Source of the DNA: Lacinutrix venerupis
GTDB taxonomy: Bacteria; Bacteroidota; Bacteroidia; Flavobacteriales; Flavobacteriaceae
Direction: 5' to 3'
Assembly (NCBI RefSeq): GCF_003663945.1
Contig: NZ_RCCH01000007.1
Location: 62,001 to 126,000 of the forward strand
Length of the DNA stretch: 64,000 nucleotides
The first letter of the stretch is position 1; each line of letters begins with the position of its first letter. The notes below the pieces were generated by a model. That model saw only the letters and a program-made list of their open reading frames with translations. It did no database searches and was not told where the DNA came from. Position numbers and translations under genes: made by a program. This document shows, piece by piece, positions 19,053-29,690 of the stretch.

Positions 19053-19669
19053 TATTTTCTAATAATTACATAAGCGTTTTTGTGACCAGGAACACATCCT
19101 TTAACCACAAGTAGATTCTTTTCAGCAACTACTTTTAAAACTCTTAAATTTTGAACTTTAATTGTCTCTCCACCCATTCTTCCTGCCATTTTCATTCCTT
19201 TGAAAACTCTTGCAGGATAAGATGCAGCTCCAATAGATCCTGGCGCTCTTAAACGGTTATGTTGACCGTGAGTAGCTTGACCTACACCACCGAAACCATG
19301 ACGTTTTACAACACCTTGAAATCCTTTACCTTTTGATGTTCCTGAAACATCTACAAATTCGCCTTCTGCGAAGTGATCCACGGTGATAGCATCACCTAAT
19401 TTGTACTCCTCCTCAAAACCTTGAAATTCGGCGATTTTGCGTTTTACAGAAGTTCCTGCTTTTTTAGCGTGACCTAAGTCTGCTTTTGTAGCACTTTTTT
19501 CTGTCGCGTCATCGAAACCTAATTGAACAGCTTCATAACCGTCAACTTCTTCAGTTCTGACTTGGGTAACGATACATGGTCCAGCTTCGATTACTGTACA
19601 TGGAATATTTTTTCCATTTTCGTCGAAAATGCTGGTCATACCGATTTTTTTTCCAATTAACCCAGACAT
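19052..19669 (-). CDS. rplC: 50S ribosomal protein L3
   Basis: Early assembly protein whose long loop reaches the peptidyl-transferase centre. The 205-residue protein begins [20 protein letters not shown] and carries the signature [22 protein letters not shown] and the methylated-glutamine region [19 protein letters not shown]. The 120-base gap from rpsJ is the longest in this part and holds a strong hairpin, so L3 and following genes may be regulated apart from rpsJ. Confidence 0.98.
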   Translation of the reverse strand: MSGLIGKKIGMTSIFDENGKNIPCTVIEAGPCIVTQVRTEEVDGYEAVQLGFDDATEKSATKADLGHAKKAGTSVKRKIAEFQGFEEEYKLGDAITVDHFAEGEFVDVSGTSKGKGFQGVVKRHGFGGVGQATHGQHNRLRAPGSIGAASYPARVFKGMKMAGRMGGETIKVQNLRVLKVVAEKNLLVVKGCVPGHKNAYVIIRK

Positions 19670-19703
19670 AATTATTATTTATTTATTATTATTTATTAAA
19701 AAC

Positions 19704-19736
19704 ATTCAAGGCCGAAAATACGTTTCAGCCTTGAAT
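19704..19736 (-). promoter_or_regulatory. strong hairpin between rpsJ and rplC
   Basis: ATTCAAGGC (19704-19712) pairs perfectly with 19728-19736, a single C-A mismatch follows, and GAAA/TTTC extends the stem around a five-base loop. On the minus strand it is followed by GTTTTTAAT, a weak T run, and lies 35 bases before the rplC start. It may be an attenuator or partial terminator; the T run is too short for a confident terminator call. Confidence 0.5.
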
Positions 19737-19789
19737 TGTATTTTTTTCCGTTTTTCCTCAACCATCGTTAAGGACATGTAAGTTTATAC

Positions 19790-20095
19790 TTAAACTTTGA
19801 TTTCTACTTCTACTCCACTTGGTAACTCTAATTTCATAAGAGCATCAATTGTTTTTGAAGATGAAGAGTAAATATCTAATAATCTCTTGTAAGAGCTTAA
19901 TTGAAATTGTTCTCTTGACTTCTTATTTACGTGTGGCGAACGTAGTACAGTAAAAATTTTCTTGTGTGTTGGTAATGGAATTGGTCCAGTTACAACAGCT
20001 CCAGTACTTTTAACTGTTTTTACAATCTTATCAGCAGACTTATCTACTAAGTTGTGATCGTAAGATTTTAATTTTATTCTGATTTTTTGACTCAT
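19790..20095 (-). CDS. rpsJ: 30S ribosomal protein S10
   Basis: Head protein that also acts as NusE in antitermination complexes with NusB. The 101 residues show [22 protein letters not shown] and the signature [30 protein letters not shown] split over residues 36-66. It starts 11 bases after fusA; in this lineage tuf does not lie between fusA and rpsJ. Confidence 0.98.
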   Translation of the reverse strand: MSQKIRIKLKSYDHNLVDKSADKIVKTVKSTGAVVTGPIPLPTHKKIFTVLRSPHVNKKSREQFQLSSYKRLLDIYSSSSKTIDALMKLELPSGVEVEIKV

Positions 20096-20106
20096 TTTCT
20101 TAAGAT

Positions 20107-22233
20107 TTACGATTCAACTCCTTTAGCTGCTTTGATTACTTCTTCTGATATATTAGAAGGTGTTTCAGCATAGTGAGAAAATTCCATTGTTGATGTTGCA
20201 CGACCTGAAGATAATGTTCTTAATGTTGTTACATATCCAAACATTTCAGATAATGGTACAGTAGCTTTAACTGTTTTTGCTCCAGCTCTGTCACCCATAT
20301 CACTTACTTGACCACGACGACGATTTAAGTCACCTACAATATCACCCATATTTTCTTCTGGAGTAATAACTTCAAGCTTCATGATTGGCTCCATAATTAC
20401 CGCTTTTGCTGCTTTAGCTGAATTTTTAAATCCAAGCTTCGCTGCTAATTCGAACGATAATTGATCAGAATCCACATCATGGTAAGACCCATCTGTTAAT
20501 GTTACTTTCATAGCATCAACTTCGTAACCAGCTAATGGTCCGTTAATCATTGCCATTTTAAATCCTTTTTCAATTGAAGGGATAAATTCTTTAGGAACGT
20601 TACCACCTTTAATTTCAGAAACGAATTCTAAACCAACTTTTCCTTCTTCAGCAGGTTCTAATGTAAATACAATATCTGCGAATTTACCACGTCCACCAGA
20701 TTGTTTTTTGTAAACTTCTCTGTGTTCTGCACGTTGTGTAATTGCTTCTTTGTACTCTACTTGTGGCTGACCTTGATTTACTTCAACCTTAAACTCACGC
20801 TTAAGACGATCTACAATAATATCTAAGTGAAGCTCACCCATACCAGATATAATTGTCTGTCCAGAAGCCTCATCTGTTCTTGCTGTAAATGTTGGATCTT
20901 CTTCAGATAGCTTAGCTAATGCCATACCTAATTTATCAACATCTGCTTTAGTTTTAGGCTCAACAGCAATACCAATTACTGGATCTGGGAAATCCATAGA
21001 TTCTAACACTATTGGATGCTTTTCGTCAGACATCGTATCTCCAGTCTTAATATCTTTAAATCCTACTGCTGCTCCAATATCTCCTGCTTCAATAAAATCG
21101 ATAGCATTTTGCTTATTAGAGTGCATTTGGTAAATACGAGAAATACGCTCTTTTTTACCTGAACGGTTATTTAAGATGTAAGAACCCGCATCTAATCGTC
21201 CTGAATACGCTCTAAAAAATGCTAAACGTCCTACAAAAGGATCTGTTGCAATTTTAAATGCTAAAGCAGCAAATGGCTCCTTTACATCAGGCTTACGTAG
21301 CTCTTCTTTTTCTGTATCTGGATTAATTCCTCTAATACCTTCTTTATCTGTTGGAGACGGTAAATAACGACATACTGCATCTAACAAGAACTGTACACCT
21401 TTATTTTTAAATGCTGAACCACAAATCATTGGAATAATAGCCATATCCATTACAGCAGCTCTAAGTGCAGCGTGCACCTCTTCTTCTGTAATAGAATCTT
21501 CATCTTCCATGAATTTTTCTAATAAGTTCTCATCATAAGTCGCAACTTCTTCAATTAAAAGTGCACGGTACTTACGAGCTTCAGATTTCATATCCTCAGG
21601 AATATCGATAACATCGAAAGTTGCTCCTTGAGTTTCATCGTGCCATACAATAGCACGGTTTTTTACTAAATCTATAATACCTTTAAAATCTGCTTCGTCT
21701 CCAATGTTTAAAACGATTGGCACCGCGTTAGATTTTAACATATCTTTTACTTGTTGACAAACACCTAAAAAGTTAGATCCTTGACGGTCCATTTTATTAA
21801 CGAAACCAATTCTTGGAACTTTATAGTTATCTGCTAATCTCCAGTTAGTTTCAGATTGCGGTTCAACACCATCAACTGCACTAAATAAAAATACTAAACC
21901 ATCTAATACACGTAAAGATCTATTTACTTCAACTGTAAAATCTACGTGACCAGGAGTATCAATAATATTAAAGTGATACCCTTTTGTTTCTGGAGTAGGC
22001 TGTGCGTTTTCTAAAGGAAACTGCCATGTACAAGTTGTAGCCGCAGAGGTAATAGTAATACCACGCTCCTGCTCTTGCTCCATCCAGTCCATTGTTGCAG
22101 CACCATCATGTACTTCACCAATTTTATGTGAAACTCCAGTATAATATAGAATACGCTCTGTTGTTGTTGTTTTACCAGCATCAATATGAGCTGCAATTCC
22201 TATGTTTCTTGTGAATTTTAAATCTCTTGCCAT
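20107..22233 (-). CDS. fusA: elongation factor G
   Basis: GTPase that drives translocation of tRNA and mRNA and, with RRF, ribosome recycling. The 708-residue protein has the G1 loop [12 protein letters not shown] (residues 15-26), switch [10 protein letters not shown] and the NKMDR guanine motif, then domains II to V, with the domain IV tip near [22 protein letters not shown]. It lies 6 bases after rpsG in the str order. Residue changes linked to fusidic acid resistance cannot be judged by eye. Confidence 0.98.
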   Translation of the reverse strand: MARDLKFTRNIGIAAHIDAGKTTTTERILYYTGVSHKIGEVHDGAATMDWMEQEQERGITITSAATTCTWQFPLENAQPTPETKGYHFNIIDTPGHVDFTVEVNRSLRVLDGLVFLFSAVDGVEPQSETNWRLADNYKVPRIGFVNKMDRQGSNFLGVCQQVKDMLKSNAVPIVLNIGDEADFKGIIDLVKNRAIVWHDETQGATFDVIDIPEDMKSEARKYRALLIEEVATYDENLLEKFMEDEDSITEEEVHAALRAAVMDMAIIPMICGSAFKNKGVQFLLDAVCRYLPSPTDKEGIRGINPDTEKEELRKPDVKEPFAALAFKIATDPFVGRLAFFRAYSGRLDAGSYILNNRSGKKERISRIYQMHSNKQNAIDFIEAGDIGAAVGFKDIKTGDTMSDEKHPIVLESMDFPDPVIGIAVEPKTKADVDKLGMALAKLSEEDPTFTARTDEASGQTIISGMGELHLDIIVDRLKREFKVEVNQGQPQVEYKEAITQRAEHREVYKKQSGGRGKFADIVFTLEPAEEGKVGLEFVSEIKGGNVPKEFIPSIEKGFKMAMINGPLAGYEVDAMKVTLTDGSYHDVDSDQLSFELAAKLGFKNSAKAAKAVIMEPIMKLEVITPEENMGDIVGDLNRRRGQVSDMGDRAGAKTVKATVPLSEMFGYVTTLRTLSSGRATSTMEFSHYAETPSNISEEVIKAAKGVES

Positions 22234-22239
22234 TTTTTC

Positions 22240-22716
22240 TTAAAATCTAAAGTGAGAGAATGCTTTATTTGCTTCAGCCATTTTATGAGTATCTACTCTT
22301 TTCTTAACCGCTGCACCTTCTTCTTTAGCCGCTGCTAAAACTTCTGCTGCTAAACGTTGTGCCATAGATTTTTCGTTTCTTTTTCTAGAAAAGCTAATAA
22401 GCCATTTCATAGCTGTAGAAACCTTACGGTCTGCACGTATTGGGTTAGGAATTTGAAATGTAGCTCCACCAACTCTACGACTACGCACTTCTACGTGAGG
22501 CATAACGTTAGACAAAGCATCCTTCCATACTTCTAATGCTGTTTTTTCTTCGTCTGTTTTCTTAGACTCTACAATGTCAATCGCATCGTAAAATACCTTA
22601 AAAGCTACTGACTTCTTTCCATCCCACATCATCATGTTAACAAAACGAGTTACTAACTGATCGTTAAAACGCGGATCTGGTAAAAGCGGTCTTTTTTTCG
22701 CTGCTCTTTTTCTCAT
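22240..22716 (-). CDS. rpsG: 30S ribosomal protein S7
   Basis: Organises the 3' major domain of 16S rRNA and contacts the E-site tRNA. The 158-residue product starts [22 protein letters not shown] and shows [20 protein letters not shown] plus the C-terminal [20 protein letters not shown]. It is between rpsL (23 bases) and fusA (6 bases). Confidence 0.98.
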   Translation of the reverse strand: MRKRAAKKRPLLPDPRFNDQLVTRFVNMMMWDGKKSVAFKVFYDAIDIVESKKTDEEKTALEVWKDALSNVMPHVEVRSRRVGGATFQIPNPIRADRKVSTAMKWLISFSRKRNEKSMAQRLAAEVLAAAKEEGAAVKKRVDTHKMAEANKAFSHFRF

Positions 22717-22739
22717 GTCTTCTTCTTAAAGTTTTAAAA

Positions 22740-23114
22740 TTACTTCTTAGGGCGTTTTGCACCATACTTAGATCTACGTTGCGTACGACCATCAACACCT
22801 GCGGTATCTAATGCTCCACGTACAATGTGGTACCTAACTCCTGGCAAATCTTTTACCCTTCCACCTCTAACCAATACTATCGAGTGCTCTTGTAGATTAT
22901 GACCTTCTCCACCGATGTATGCGTTTACTTCGTTACCATTTGTTAAACGAACCCTTGCTACCTTACGCATTGCTGAGTTTGGTTTTTTAGGTGTCGTTGT
23001 ATACACACGAGTACACACACCACGTCTCTGTGGACAAGAATCTAAAGCAGCCGATTTACTCTTCTTGGTTATTTTGGCTCTTCCTTTTCTTACTAATTGT
23101 GAAATTGTTGGCAT
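22740..23114 (-). CDS. rpsL: 30S ribosomal protein S12
   Basis: Decoding-centre protein and the first gene of the ribosomal transcription unit. The 124 residues contain both loops that monitor codon-anticodon pairing, [16 protein letters not shown] and [13 protein letters not shown]; lysines at about 43-44 and 88 are the wild-type residues, so no classical streptomycin-resistance substitution is visible. The gene lies 45 bases below a promoter with near-perfect Bacteroidota consensus. Confidence 0.98.
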   Translation of the reverse strand: MPTISQLVRKGRAKITKKSKSAALDSCPQRRGVCTRVYTTTPKKPNSAMRKVARVRLTNGNEVNAYIGGEGHNLQEHSIVLVRGGRVKDLPGVRYHIVRGALDTAGVDGRTQRRSKYGAKRPKK

Positions 23115-23140
23115 ATATATTTATATATAAATTTAATTGA

Positions 23141-23188
23141 CCTCTTCTAAGAGGGCTGCAAAGGTAGAAATTAATTTTTGAAATTCAA
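23141..23188 (-). promoter_or_regulatory. promoter of the ribosomal cluster, with a small palindrome at the start site
   Basis: On the minus strand TTG (23186-23188), 19 bases, then TACCTTTG (23159-23166): a full match to the Bacteroidota consensus TTG-N19-TAnnTTTG. The expected transcription start falls in an inverted repeat CCTCTT..AAGAGG (23141-23154). rpsL starts 27 bases further on. Confidence 0.85.
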
Positions 23189-23294
23189 ACCTTAAAAGAT
23201 TAATTTTCAATACTTTTTTAAATTTCCATTTCAGTCTATATTATATCCAATGTTTTTCCGTTAGATTTACAATCATATATAATAAATTAATTCT

Positions 23295-24989
23295 GTGTCA
23301 AAACACACCTACATAATACTAATCTTTTTTTTATTCTCTCTCTCGAATCTACTTGCTCAAGACTTAAACTTAATTATTTCTGGATCGAACAATCAAGAGA
23401 ACACCATAATTAATAGTTTAGAGTATAAAAAAAAACATCCCAACTACAACTCTATTATAAATGAAGTAGACACTGTTGCTCAAAAATTGATTAAAACAGG
23501 TTATATTGATTACGAACAATCACCAATAAAAAAACTTAATGACACTGTATTTAAAATTAAACTTAAGCTAAACACAAAATACAATCTCATAAAAATAAAT
23601 TACAACAACTCTGTTATAGACAAAAAAATAATAGACGAAATCTCAAAGAATAGTTTCGAACATTATTTTATTATTCCATTTAAAAATATTGAAAAAACAT
23701 TAGAAACAATAAATAATAAAATTTCAAACAATGGATTTCCTTTTTCAAAAATCAAACTTTCAAACCTAAAAAAAGAGAGTAAAAATTCTCTAACCGCAAA
23801 TTTAATTATTCTAAAAGGTGGCAATAAAAGAAGTTTAGATAAGATTACAATTAAAGGATATGAAAAATTCCCAAAATCATACCTAAAAAGATTCCTTAAA
23901 ATTAAAACTCAAAAAAAATTCAATATAGAAGAGATAAACAGAAAAATGACAACATTAAAGAGCTTAGGTTTTGCTGAACAAACGAAAAATCCTGAAGCTT
24001 TATTTACAAAAGATTCCACAACGTTATACATATATCTTAAAAAATTACAAAATAATGCTTTTGATGGCTTCTTAGGTTTTAATACTAATGAAGAAACAAA
24101 TAAAATAGACTTTAACGGATATATTAATTTAAAGCTAAATAACAATCTTAACTATGGAGAGTCTTTTAATTTAATTTACAAAAGTGATGAAAGTCAACAA
24201 AAGAATTTTGAAATAAATTTAAATTTACCATATTTATTCTCAACTCCTATTGGCACAGAATTATCTTTACAAATCTTAAAGAGAGATTCCTCTTTTACAT
24301 CTGTAAGTCAAAAAGCAAATTTATTTTATCAGCTAACACCTAAAAGCAAAATATTTTTAGGCATTGAAAATGTAGAGTCTAACAATTTATTAAATAACGA
24401 ATTAAATTTAGACATAGAAGATTACAATAGCAACAATATTAATCTCAAATATATTTTTGAAAACGCAAACAACACCAGTAATCTTTTTAGATTAAACAGC
24501 AAAATAAACCTAGAATTGAGTTTTGGAAAACGAAAAACAGAAAATCTAATTGAAGAACAGGAAAAATATAGTATTGACGCGTTTTATACATTTAAAATTA
24601 ACAAAAAAAACAGTTTTTACACAAGAATACAAGCTGCTACAAAAAACTCTGAAACTTATTTTGAAAACGAATTATTTAGGTTTGGAGGAATAAATTCCAT
24701 AAGAGGTTTTCAAGAAAATAGTATTTTAGCAAATAAGTTCTATGTTTTTAATACAGAATACAGATACGAACTAAACAAAAACTTATACAGCTACACAATA
24801 ATTGACTTTTCAAACTACGAAAATAAAATTTCAAATACGAAAGAAAACCTATATGGTTTTGGACTAGGATTTGGACTTTTAACAAGGGCAGGATTGTTAA
24901 AATTTAACTTTGCAAACGGAAAATCTGAAAATCAAAACTTCGTGTTTTCAAATAGTAAGATTCACATAAGTTTAGTCTCATTTTTTTAA
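23295..24989 (+). CDS. small Omp85-family (BamA/TamA-like) outer membrane protein
   Basis: A 564-residue predicted outer membrane protein with signal peptide (to about residue 22, ...NLLAQ). Residues about 25-250 are compatible with two POTRA-like domains; the rest alternates as a beta barrel. The Omp85 hallmark RGF in loop 6 is present (INSIRGFQEN near residue 475), and the chain ends in phenylalanine, as barrel proteins do. It is shorter than true BamA (about 800 residues or more, five POTRA domains). It starts with GTG; no in-frame ATG lies upstream. Very lysine- and asparagine-rich, divergent from rpsL and 120 bases ahead of a SusC operon. Its substrate is unknown. Confidence 0.8.
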   Translation: MSKHTYIILIFFLFSLSNLLAQDLNLIISGSNNQENTIINSLEYKKKHPNYNSIINEVDTVAQKLIKTGYIDYEQSPIKKLNDTVFKIKLKLNTKYNLIKINYNNSVIDKKIIDEISKNSFEHYFIIPFKNIEKTLETINNKISNNGFPFSKIKLSNLKKESKNSLTANLIILKGGNKRSLDKITIKGYEKFPKSYLKRFLKIKTQKKFNIEEINRKMTTLKSLGFAEQTKNPEALFTKDSTTLYIYLKKLQNNAFDGFLGFNTNEETNKIDFNGYINLKLNNNLNYGESFNLIYKSDESQQKNFEINLNLPYLFSTPIGTELSLQILKRDSSFTSVSQKANLFYQLTPKSKIFLGIENVESNNLLNNELNLDIEDYNSNNINLKYIFENANNTSNLFRLNSKINLELSFGKRKTENLIEEQEKYSIDAFYTFKINKKNSFYTRIQAATKNSETYFENELFRFGGINSIRGFQENSILANKFYVFNTEYRYELNKNLYSYTIIDFSNYENKISNTKENLYGFGLGFGLLTRAGLLKFNFANGKSENQNFVFSNSKIHISLVSFF

Positions 24990-25049
24990 ACTTCTTTAAC
25001 TAAAAAAATTTTTTTTTTGAAAAAAAATCAAAAATTTAACCAATAAATA

Positions 25050-25080
25050 TTGTTTTATTAACTTTTTATTATGATTTTTG
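25050..25080 (+). promoter_or_regulatory. probable promoter of the SusC/SusD operon
   Basis: TTG at 25050-25052, 20 bases, then GATTTTTG (25073-25080), one mismatch from TAnnTTTG. The start codon lies 29 bases downstream. The preceding A and T runs at 25000-25030 lack a GC stem. Confidence 0.5.
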
Positions 25081-25108
25081 GCACAGACTAATTCAAATAA
25101 AATATAAA

Positions 25109-28100
25109 ATGAAAACAAAGTTTAGTGGAATTTTAACGCTATTGCTAGCGTTTGTTGTGCAACTCACGTTCGCACAGGGAAAAACAATTTCAGGTACCAT
25201 CTCCGATGGAGATAATTTACCGTTACCTGGAGTAAATGTTCTTGTTAAAGGTACTAGTAATGGTACTACAACAGATTTTGACGGTAAGTATTCAATTTCA
25301 GCAAACACAGGAGATGTTCTTGTATTCTCTTATGTTGGTAATACAGTAGAAAAAACTGTAGGAGCAAGTAACGACATAAGTTTTGTTATGAATGAAAATG
25401 CTTTAGAAGAAGTTGTAATTACTGTTTTAGGTGTTGAAAGAAAGGCGGATGAGCTTACATCTTCTACACAAATAGTAAAAGCTGAAACTTTAACACAAGC
25501 ATCTAACCCTAACGTAATACAGAGTTTAGCTGGTAAAGTTTCTGGTTTAAAAATTAATACAACTAACAACGGAGTTAATCAATCAACTCGTATTGTATTA
25601 AGAGGTAACAGATCTTTAACAGGAAGCAACGAGGCTTTAATAGTTATTGATGGAGCTATTTCATCTGCTAACACTTTAGCAAATTTAGCACCAGAAATTA
25701 TTGAGTCTACAAATGTAATTAAAGGAGCTGGTGGTAGTGCACTATATGGTTCTCAAGGAGCAAACGGTGTAATTATCGTTACTACAAAAAGAGGTACTGC
25801 TGATGAAAAAATTAACATTGCTGTTAATACATCAATCTCTTTTGAAGACATATCTTTTCTTCCACAACGTCAAACTAAGTACGGTCAAGGTTGGAACGGA
25901 GGTCATGTAACTTATGAAAATGGTGGATGGGGACCAGAATTTGATGGTTCTATTCAGCCTGTAGGTTTAGCTCAAGCAGATGGTTCATACATTATGGCAC
26001 CATACTCTCCTATTGAAGATAACATTGAGCAATTTTTCCAAACTGGTACTATTGCACAAACAGGTGTATCTATCTCTGGAGGTGATACAAATTCTTATGC
26101 ATTATTATCTGTTAACCGCCAAAACACAGAGTTTGTGGTGCAAGATGATAAATTAGGTAGAACAAACGTTTTATTTAAGGCTGGTAAGAAAATTGGAAAA
26201 TGGGATATCGGTGGAAACATTAACTATGTAAATTCAAAAACAGAAACTACAACTTCTAGTTTATTTACAGAGTTATTACAGACAGCTACAAACGTTCCTG
26301 TTGAGCAATTTGCTAATTCTGGAAACGAAGGACACTGGACATCTTATTACAGAAGTCCATATTGGATGAGAGATAATATTAGAAATACTACAGAGTCTGA
26401 CCGTTTTAACGGTATCATAAACTTAAAATATGAAATAAACGATAACATTAGTTTAAGCTCATTAACAAGTTTAAGAACTTTTAGCAGTAATTTTGTTGGG
26501 TATACTAATGAATACACTGATACTTCAGGTGTTGGTGGAGGAGATCACTCTACTGTTTCTCAATTCGCTACTAACAATCAAGAGTCTAAGAATTTTTATA
26601 ACGATATTTTCGTGAACTTTAACTACATGTTAACTGATGATTTATCATTCAAAGCAACATTAGGAAATAACGTTCAAGATAACTGGTCTTCTTTAACTTC
26701 TGTAAATGGTAGTAATGTAACAATTCCTAACTTTTACAACATTAGTAACATAACTGGTATACCAGGTGTTAGCAATAGTTCTTTTAGAAGTAGAAGTTAT
26801 GCATTATTTGGAAGTTTCGATTTTGGATTTAAAGATTATTTATTTTTAACTTTAACAGGAAGAAATGATTGGACTTCAAGATTAGCTGCAGATAGAAACT
26901 CATTCTTCTATCCAAGTGTAGGTGTATCTTTTGTACCAACAACTGCTTTTCCTAGCTTAAAAGAAGGTGGTGTTTTAAATTATGCTAAAATATCTGCTAA
27001 CTTAGCACGTGTAGGTAACGACAGAGTAGGAACTTACGAAACAAATAGTACACTTAATCAAGTTGCTGGATATCCTTATGGAGGTTTAAATTCATTTGCA
27101 ATAGATGCAACAGTTGCAGATCCTTTATTAGTAAACGAGTTTATTGACTCTAAAGAAGTTTCTTTAAACTTAGCATTTTTCAAAGGAGATAGAATTACTT
27201 TAGGAGCATCTTACTATATTACTAACAACAAAGACTTAGTAACTAATGTAAGTACTTCTACAGCTTCTGGTTTAACAAACTCAACAATTAATATTGGTGA
27301 AACAGAAACTAAAGGATATGAAATTGATTTAGGAATTACTCCTATTAGAACTGCAGATTTTAGATGGGATATTAACATGAGTTTATCTTCTGATGAAACA
27401 ATTGTTAAAAAAGTATCTGATAACACAGACGAAGTTTCATTAGGAAATGGTAATGCAGATGTTGGTATTTTTGCAACAGTAGGTGAGCCATTCCCATTAA
27501 TTAAAGGTACAGGATACCAAAGAGATCCTCAAGGAAGAGTATTAATTGACCCAAGTACAGGAAACCCATTAAAAACATCAGAATTTATTAATTTAGGTGT
27601 TGCTAACCCTGATTACATTGTTGGTCTTAATACAAGCTTAACATATAAAGGTTTTAGATTAGCTGGTGTTTTTGATTACAGAACTGGTCACCAATTCTGG
27701 GCTGGAACTAAAGATTGGTTATCATGGAGTGGACACTTAGTAGAGTCTGCAGAAAACGGTAGACGTGGATTTATTTTCCCTAACTCTGCTATAGAAACTT
27801 CTCCAGGTGTATATCAAGCTAACACAAATGTTGTAACAGGTGGTACAACTTATGCTAACTACTTAGATTATTTCTCTAATGAGTATAGAGATGTTTCTGA
27901 AAACTTTGTACTTGATGCTACAGCTTTTAAAGTAAGAGAACTTTCTTTAAGCTATGCTTTCAATAAAGATGTACTTAATGCTCTAGGGTTTAGTGATTTT
28001 AGAATCGGTATTAACGCAAGAAATCCATTTGTTGTTCTTCCAAAAGAAAACAGAGGTTATGCAGATCCAGAATTTTCAAACACTACAGGTAATGCACAAG

Positions 28101-28168
28101 GTTTAAGTGTTACAGGACAATATCCTGCAACAAGAACTTACGGTATGACTGTTAATTTAACTTTTTAA
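25109..28168 (+). CDS. SusC/RagA-family TonB-dependent outer membrane receptor
   Basis: A 1019-residue TonB-dependent transporter that would pair with the SusD-like lipoprotein encoded next. Signal peptide MKTKFSGILTLLLAFVVQLTFAQ; carboxypeptidase-regulatory-like domain at about 25-100 (GVNVLVKGTSNGTTTDFDG, FSYVG); plug at about 110-230 (VIQSLAGKVSGLKI, LRGNRSL, ALIVIDG, ALYGSQGANGVIIVTTKRG); then a barrel ending in ...TVNLTF. Barrel energised by TonB-ExbBD at the inner membrane. It heads a four-gene operon without degradative enzymes, so its cargo cannot be inferred from context. Its plug resembles the module inside the alpha-2-macroglobulin gene at 42907. Confidence 0.96.
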   Translation: MKTKFSGILTLLLAFVVQLTFAQGKTISGTISDGDNLPLPGVNVLVKGTSNGTTTDFDGKYSISANTGDVLVFSYVGNTVEKTVGASNDISFVMNENALEEVVITVLGVERKADELTSSTQIVKAETLTQASNPNVIQSLAGKVSGLKINTTNNGVNQSTRIVLRGNRSLTGSNEALIVIDGAISSANTLANLAPEIIESTNVIKGAGGSALYGSQGANGVIIVTTKRGTADEKINIAVNTSISFEDISFLPQRQTKYGQGWNGGHVTYENGGWGPEFDGSIQPVGLAQADGSYIMAPYSPIEDNIEQFFQTGTIAQTGVSISGGDTNSYALLSVNRQNTEFVVQDDKLGRTNVLFKAGKKIGKWDIGGNINYVNSKTETTTSSLFTELLQTATNVPVEQFANSGNEGHWTSYYRSPYWMRDNIRNTTESDRFNGIINLKYEINDNISLSSLTSLRTFSSNFVGYTNEYTDTSGVGGGDHSTVSQFATNNQESKNFYNDIFVNFNYMLTDDLSFKATLGNNVQDNWSSLTSVNGSNVTIPNFYNISNITGIPGVSNSSFRSRSYALFGSFDFGFKDYLFLTLTGRNDWTSRLAADRNSFFYPSVGVSFVPTTAFPSLKEGGVLNYAKISANLARVGNDRVGTYETNSTLNQVAGYPYGGLNSFAIDATVADPLLVNEFIDSKEVSLNLAFFKGDRITLGASYYITNNKDLVTNVSTSTASGLTNSTINIGETETKGYEIDLGITPIRTADFRWDINMSLSSDETIVKKVSDNTDEVSLGNGNADVGIFATVGEPFPLIKGTGYQRDPQGRVLIDPSTGNPLKTSEFINLGVANPDYIVGLNTSLTYKGFRLAGVFDYRTGHQFWAGTKDWLSWSGHLVESAENGRRGFIFPNSAIETSPGVYQANTNVVTGGTTYANYLDYFSNEYRDVSENFVLDATAFKVRELSLSYAFNKDVLNALGFSDFRIGINARNPFVVLPKENRGYADPEFSNTTGNAQGLSVTGQYPATRTYGMTVNLTF

Positions 28169-28177
28169 TTAATAAAT

Positions 28178-29665
28178 ATGAAAACGAAATATAAATTTTT
28201 ACTACTAGTAATTCTCGCAATTACTACATCATGTAGCGACTACTTAGATATCAACGAAAGTCCAAATAGTCCTTCTTCAGAACTTGTTTCTCCAGATTTA
28301 ATCTTGGCAGGAGCTTTAACTCAAACGTATAGAACTCAATCGAGAACTATGAATATTTTGGGTAATGTTATGATGAATAGATGGGGAGCCAACGTAAATG
28401 CTTTTACAGGTGGTTTTTCAGAAGAATTCTCATTAGCAATAGATAACAATTTTTATTCTGGTATTTTTACAGGATTATATTTATCAACAGCAAATTTCCA
28501 AGAGATTATTGATAATCCAGGTGATGAATATGCTAACCATAAGGCAATTGCTAAAATCATGAAATCATTCTATTTTCAATATTTAGTTGATTTATATGGA
28601 GACATTCCTTATTCTCAAGCACACCAAGGAATAGAGAATTTAACTCCTGCTTATGATGATGATAAAGCAGTTTACAGACAGTTAGTTGCAGAGATTGATG
28701 AGGCTATTAGTCTTATTCAAAATCAAGGTACTTCAGCAGTAGCTGTTGGTGCTGAAGATGTTGTTTACAACGGAAGTATGACAAATTGGATTGCATTAGC
28801 AAATACAATTAAATTAAGAATCTTATTAAGAGAGTCTACAAAAGCTTACGATTTAAATGATGCTGAATCTGCAACCTATTTAGATGCTCAATTTGCAGCT
28901 TTAGATGGTGCTACATTTATCGGGTCAGACGCAACAATAAATCCTGGTTATTCTGATGGTGAAGTTGCTCAGCAAAATCCTTTTTACGCAATAATGTTTT
29001 CTAATGACGAGTCAACATCTGTTAACTATAACTTTTACAGAGGTTCTGATTACGCAATAGAATACTTAAAAGGTAATGCTTCAGGAGCTGTACCAGATGC
29101 AAGATTAACTGCTATCTATGGAGAAGACGATGACGGTGGATATACTGGACACGTACAAGGTGCTGATGGAGATAACTCTCCAGCAACTTTATCTCCAATA
29201 GGTCCTGGTTTAGTTATTAACTCTGCACAAGATGGTTACATTATGTTAGCTGCAGAAAGTTTATTATTACAAGCTGAAGCTCAATTAAGAGGAAAAATCT
29301 CAGGAGATCCTCAAGCAAGTTTCCAAGCTGCTATCGATGCTTCATTTAATCTTTACGGATTATCATCTGCATCATACAACCCAACAGCTCCAGGAATTGC
29401 ATGGGCTGGTAGTGATGATGATAAGTTAGAAGCAATAATGAGACAAAAGTGGACTGCTCTTAACGGTATAAATGGTATTGAATCTTATATTGAGTTTACT
29501 AGAACTGGATATCCTACAGGAATTCCATTAGCTTTAACAGCACAGTCTACTACAAGACCTAAGAGATTATTATACCCTTCTTCTGAGCTTACGTCTAATG
29601 CATCAAATGTACCAAATGTAACAAGTACAGATGCATTTGCAACAGGTCCATTTTGGGCACAATAA
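28178..29665 (+). CDS. SusD/RagB-family surface lipoprotein
   Basis: Partner of the SusC-like receptor, which in this family sits as a lid over the SusC barrel and binds the nutrient. The 495-residue protein has a lipoprotein signal with lipobox TTSC (Cys20) followed by SDYLDINESP; the acidic residues after the cysteine fit the Bacteroidota surface-export signal. The helical TPR-like core (FYFQYLVDLYGDIPYSQAHQG) and the form of the C-terminus match the SusD-like_2 group. It starts 9 bases after the susC stop. Confidence 0.94.
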   Translation: MKTKYKFLLLVILAITTSCSDYLDINESPNSPSSELVSPDLILAGALTQTYRTQSRTMNILGNVMMNRWGANVNAFTGGFSEEFSLAIDNNFYSGIFTGLYLSTANFQEIIDNPGDEYANHKAIAKIMKSFYFQYLVDLYGDIPYSQAHQGIENLTPAYDDDKAVYRQLVAEIDEAISLIQNQGTSAVAVGAEDVVYNGSMTNWIALANTIKLRILLRESTKAYDLNDAESATYLDAQFAALDGATFIGSDATINPGYSDGEVAQQNPFYAIMFSNDESTSVNYNFYRGSDYAIEYLKGNASGAVPDARLTAIYGEDDDGGYTGHVQGADGDNSPATLSPIGPGLVINSAQDGYIMLAAESLLLQAEAQLRGKISGDPQASFQAAIDASFNLYGLSSASYNPTAPGIAWAGSDDDKLEAIMRQKWTALNGINGIESYIEFTRTGYPTGIPLALTAQSTTRPKRLLYPSSELTSNASNVPNVTSTDAFATGPFWAQ

Positions 29666-29690
29666 AAAAAAACTATAAAAAGAGAAAATT

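Noticed and set aside
24990-25035. Long A and T runs after the Omp85 gene as a terminator
   Set aside because: The runs can pair with each other but there is no GC-containing stem, so the signal is indistinguishable from the AT-rich background.
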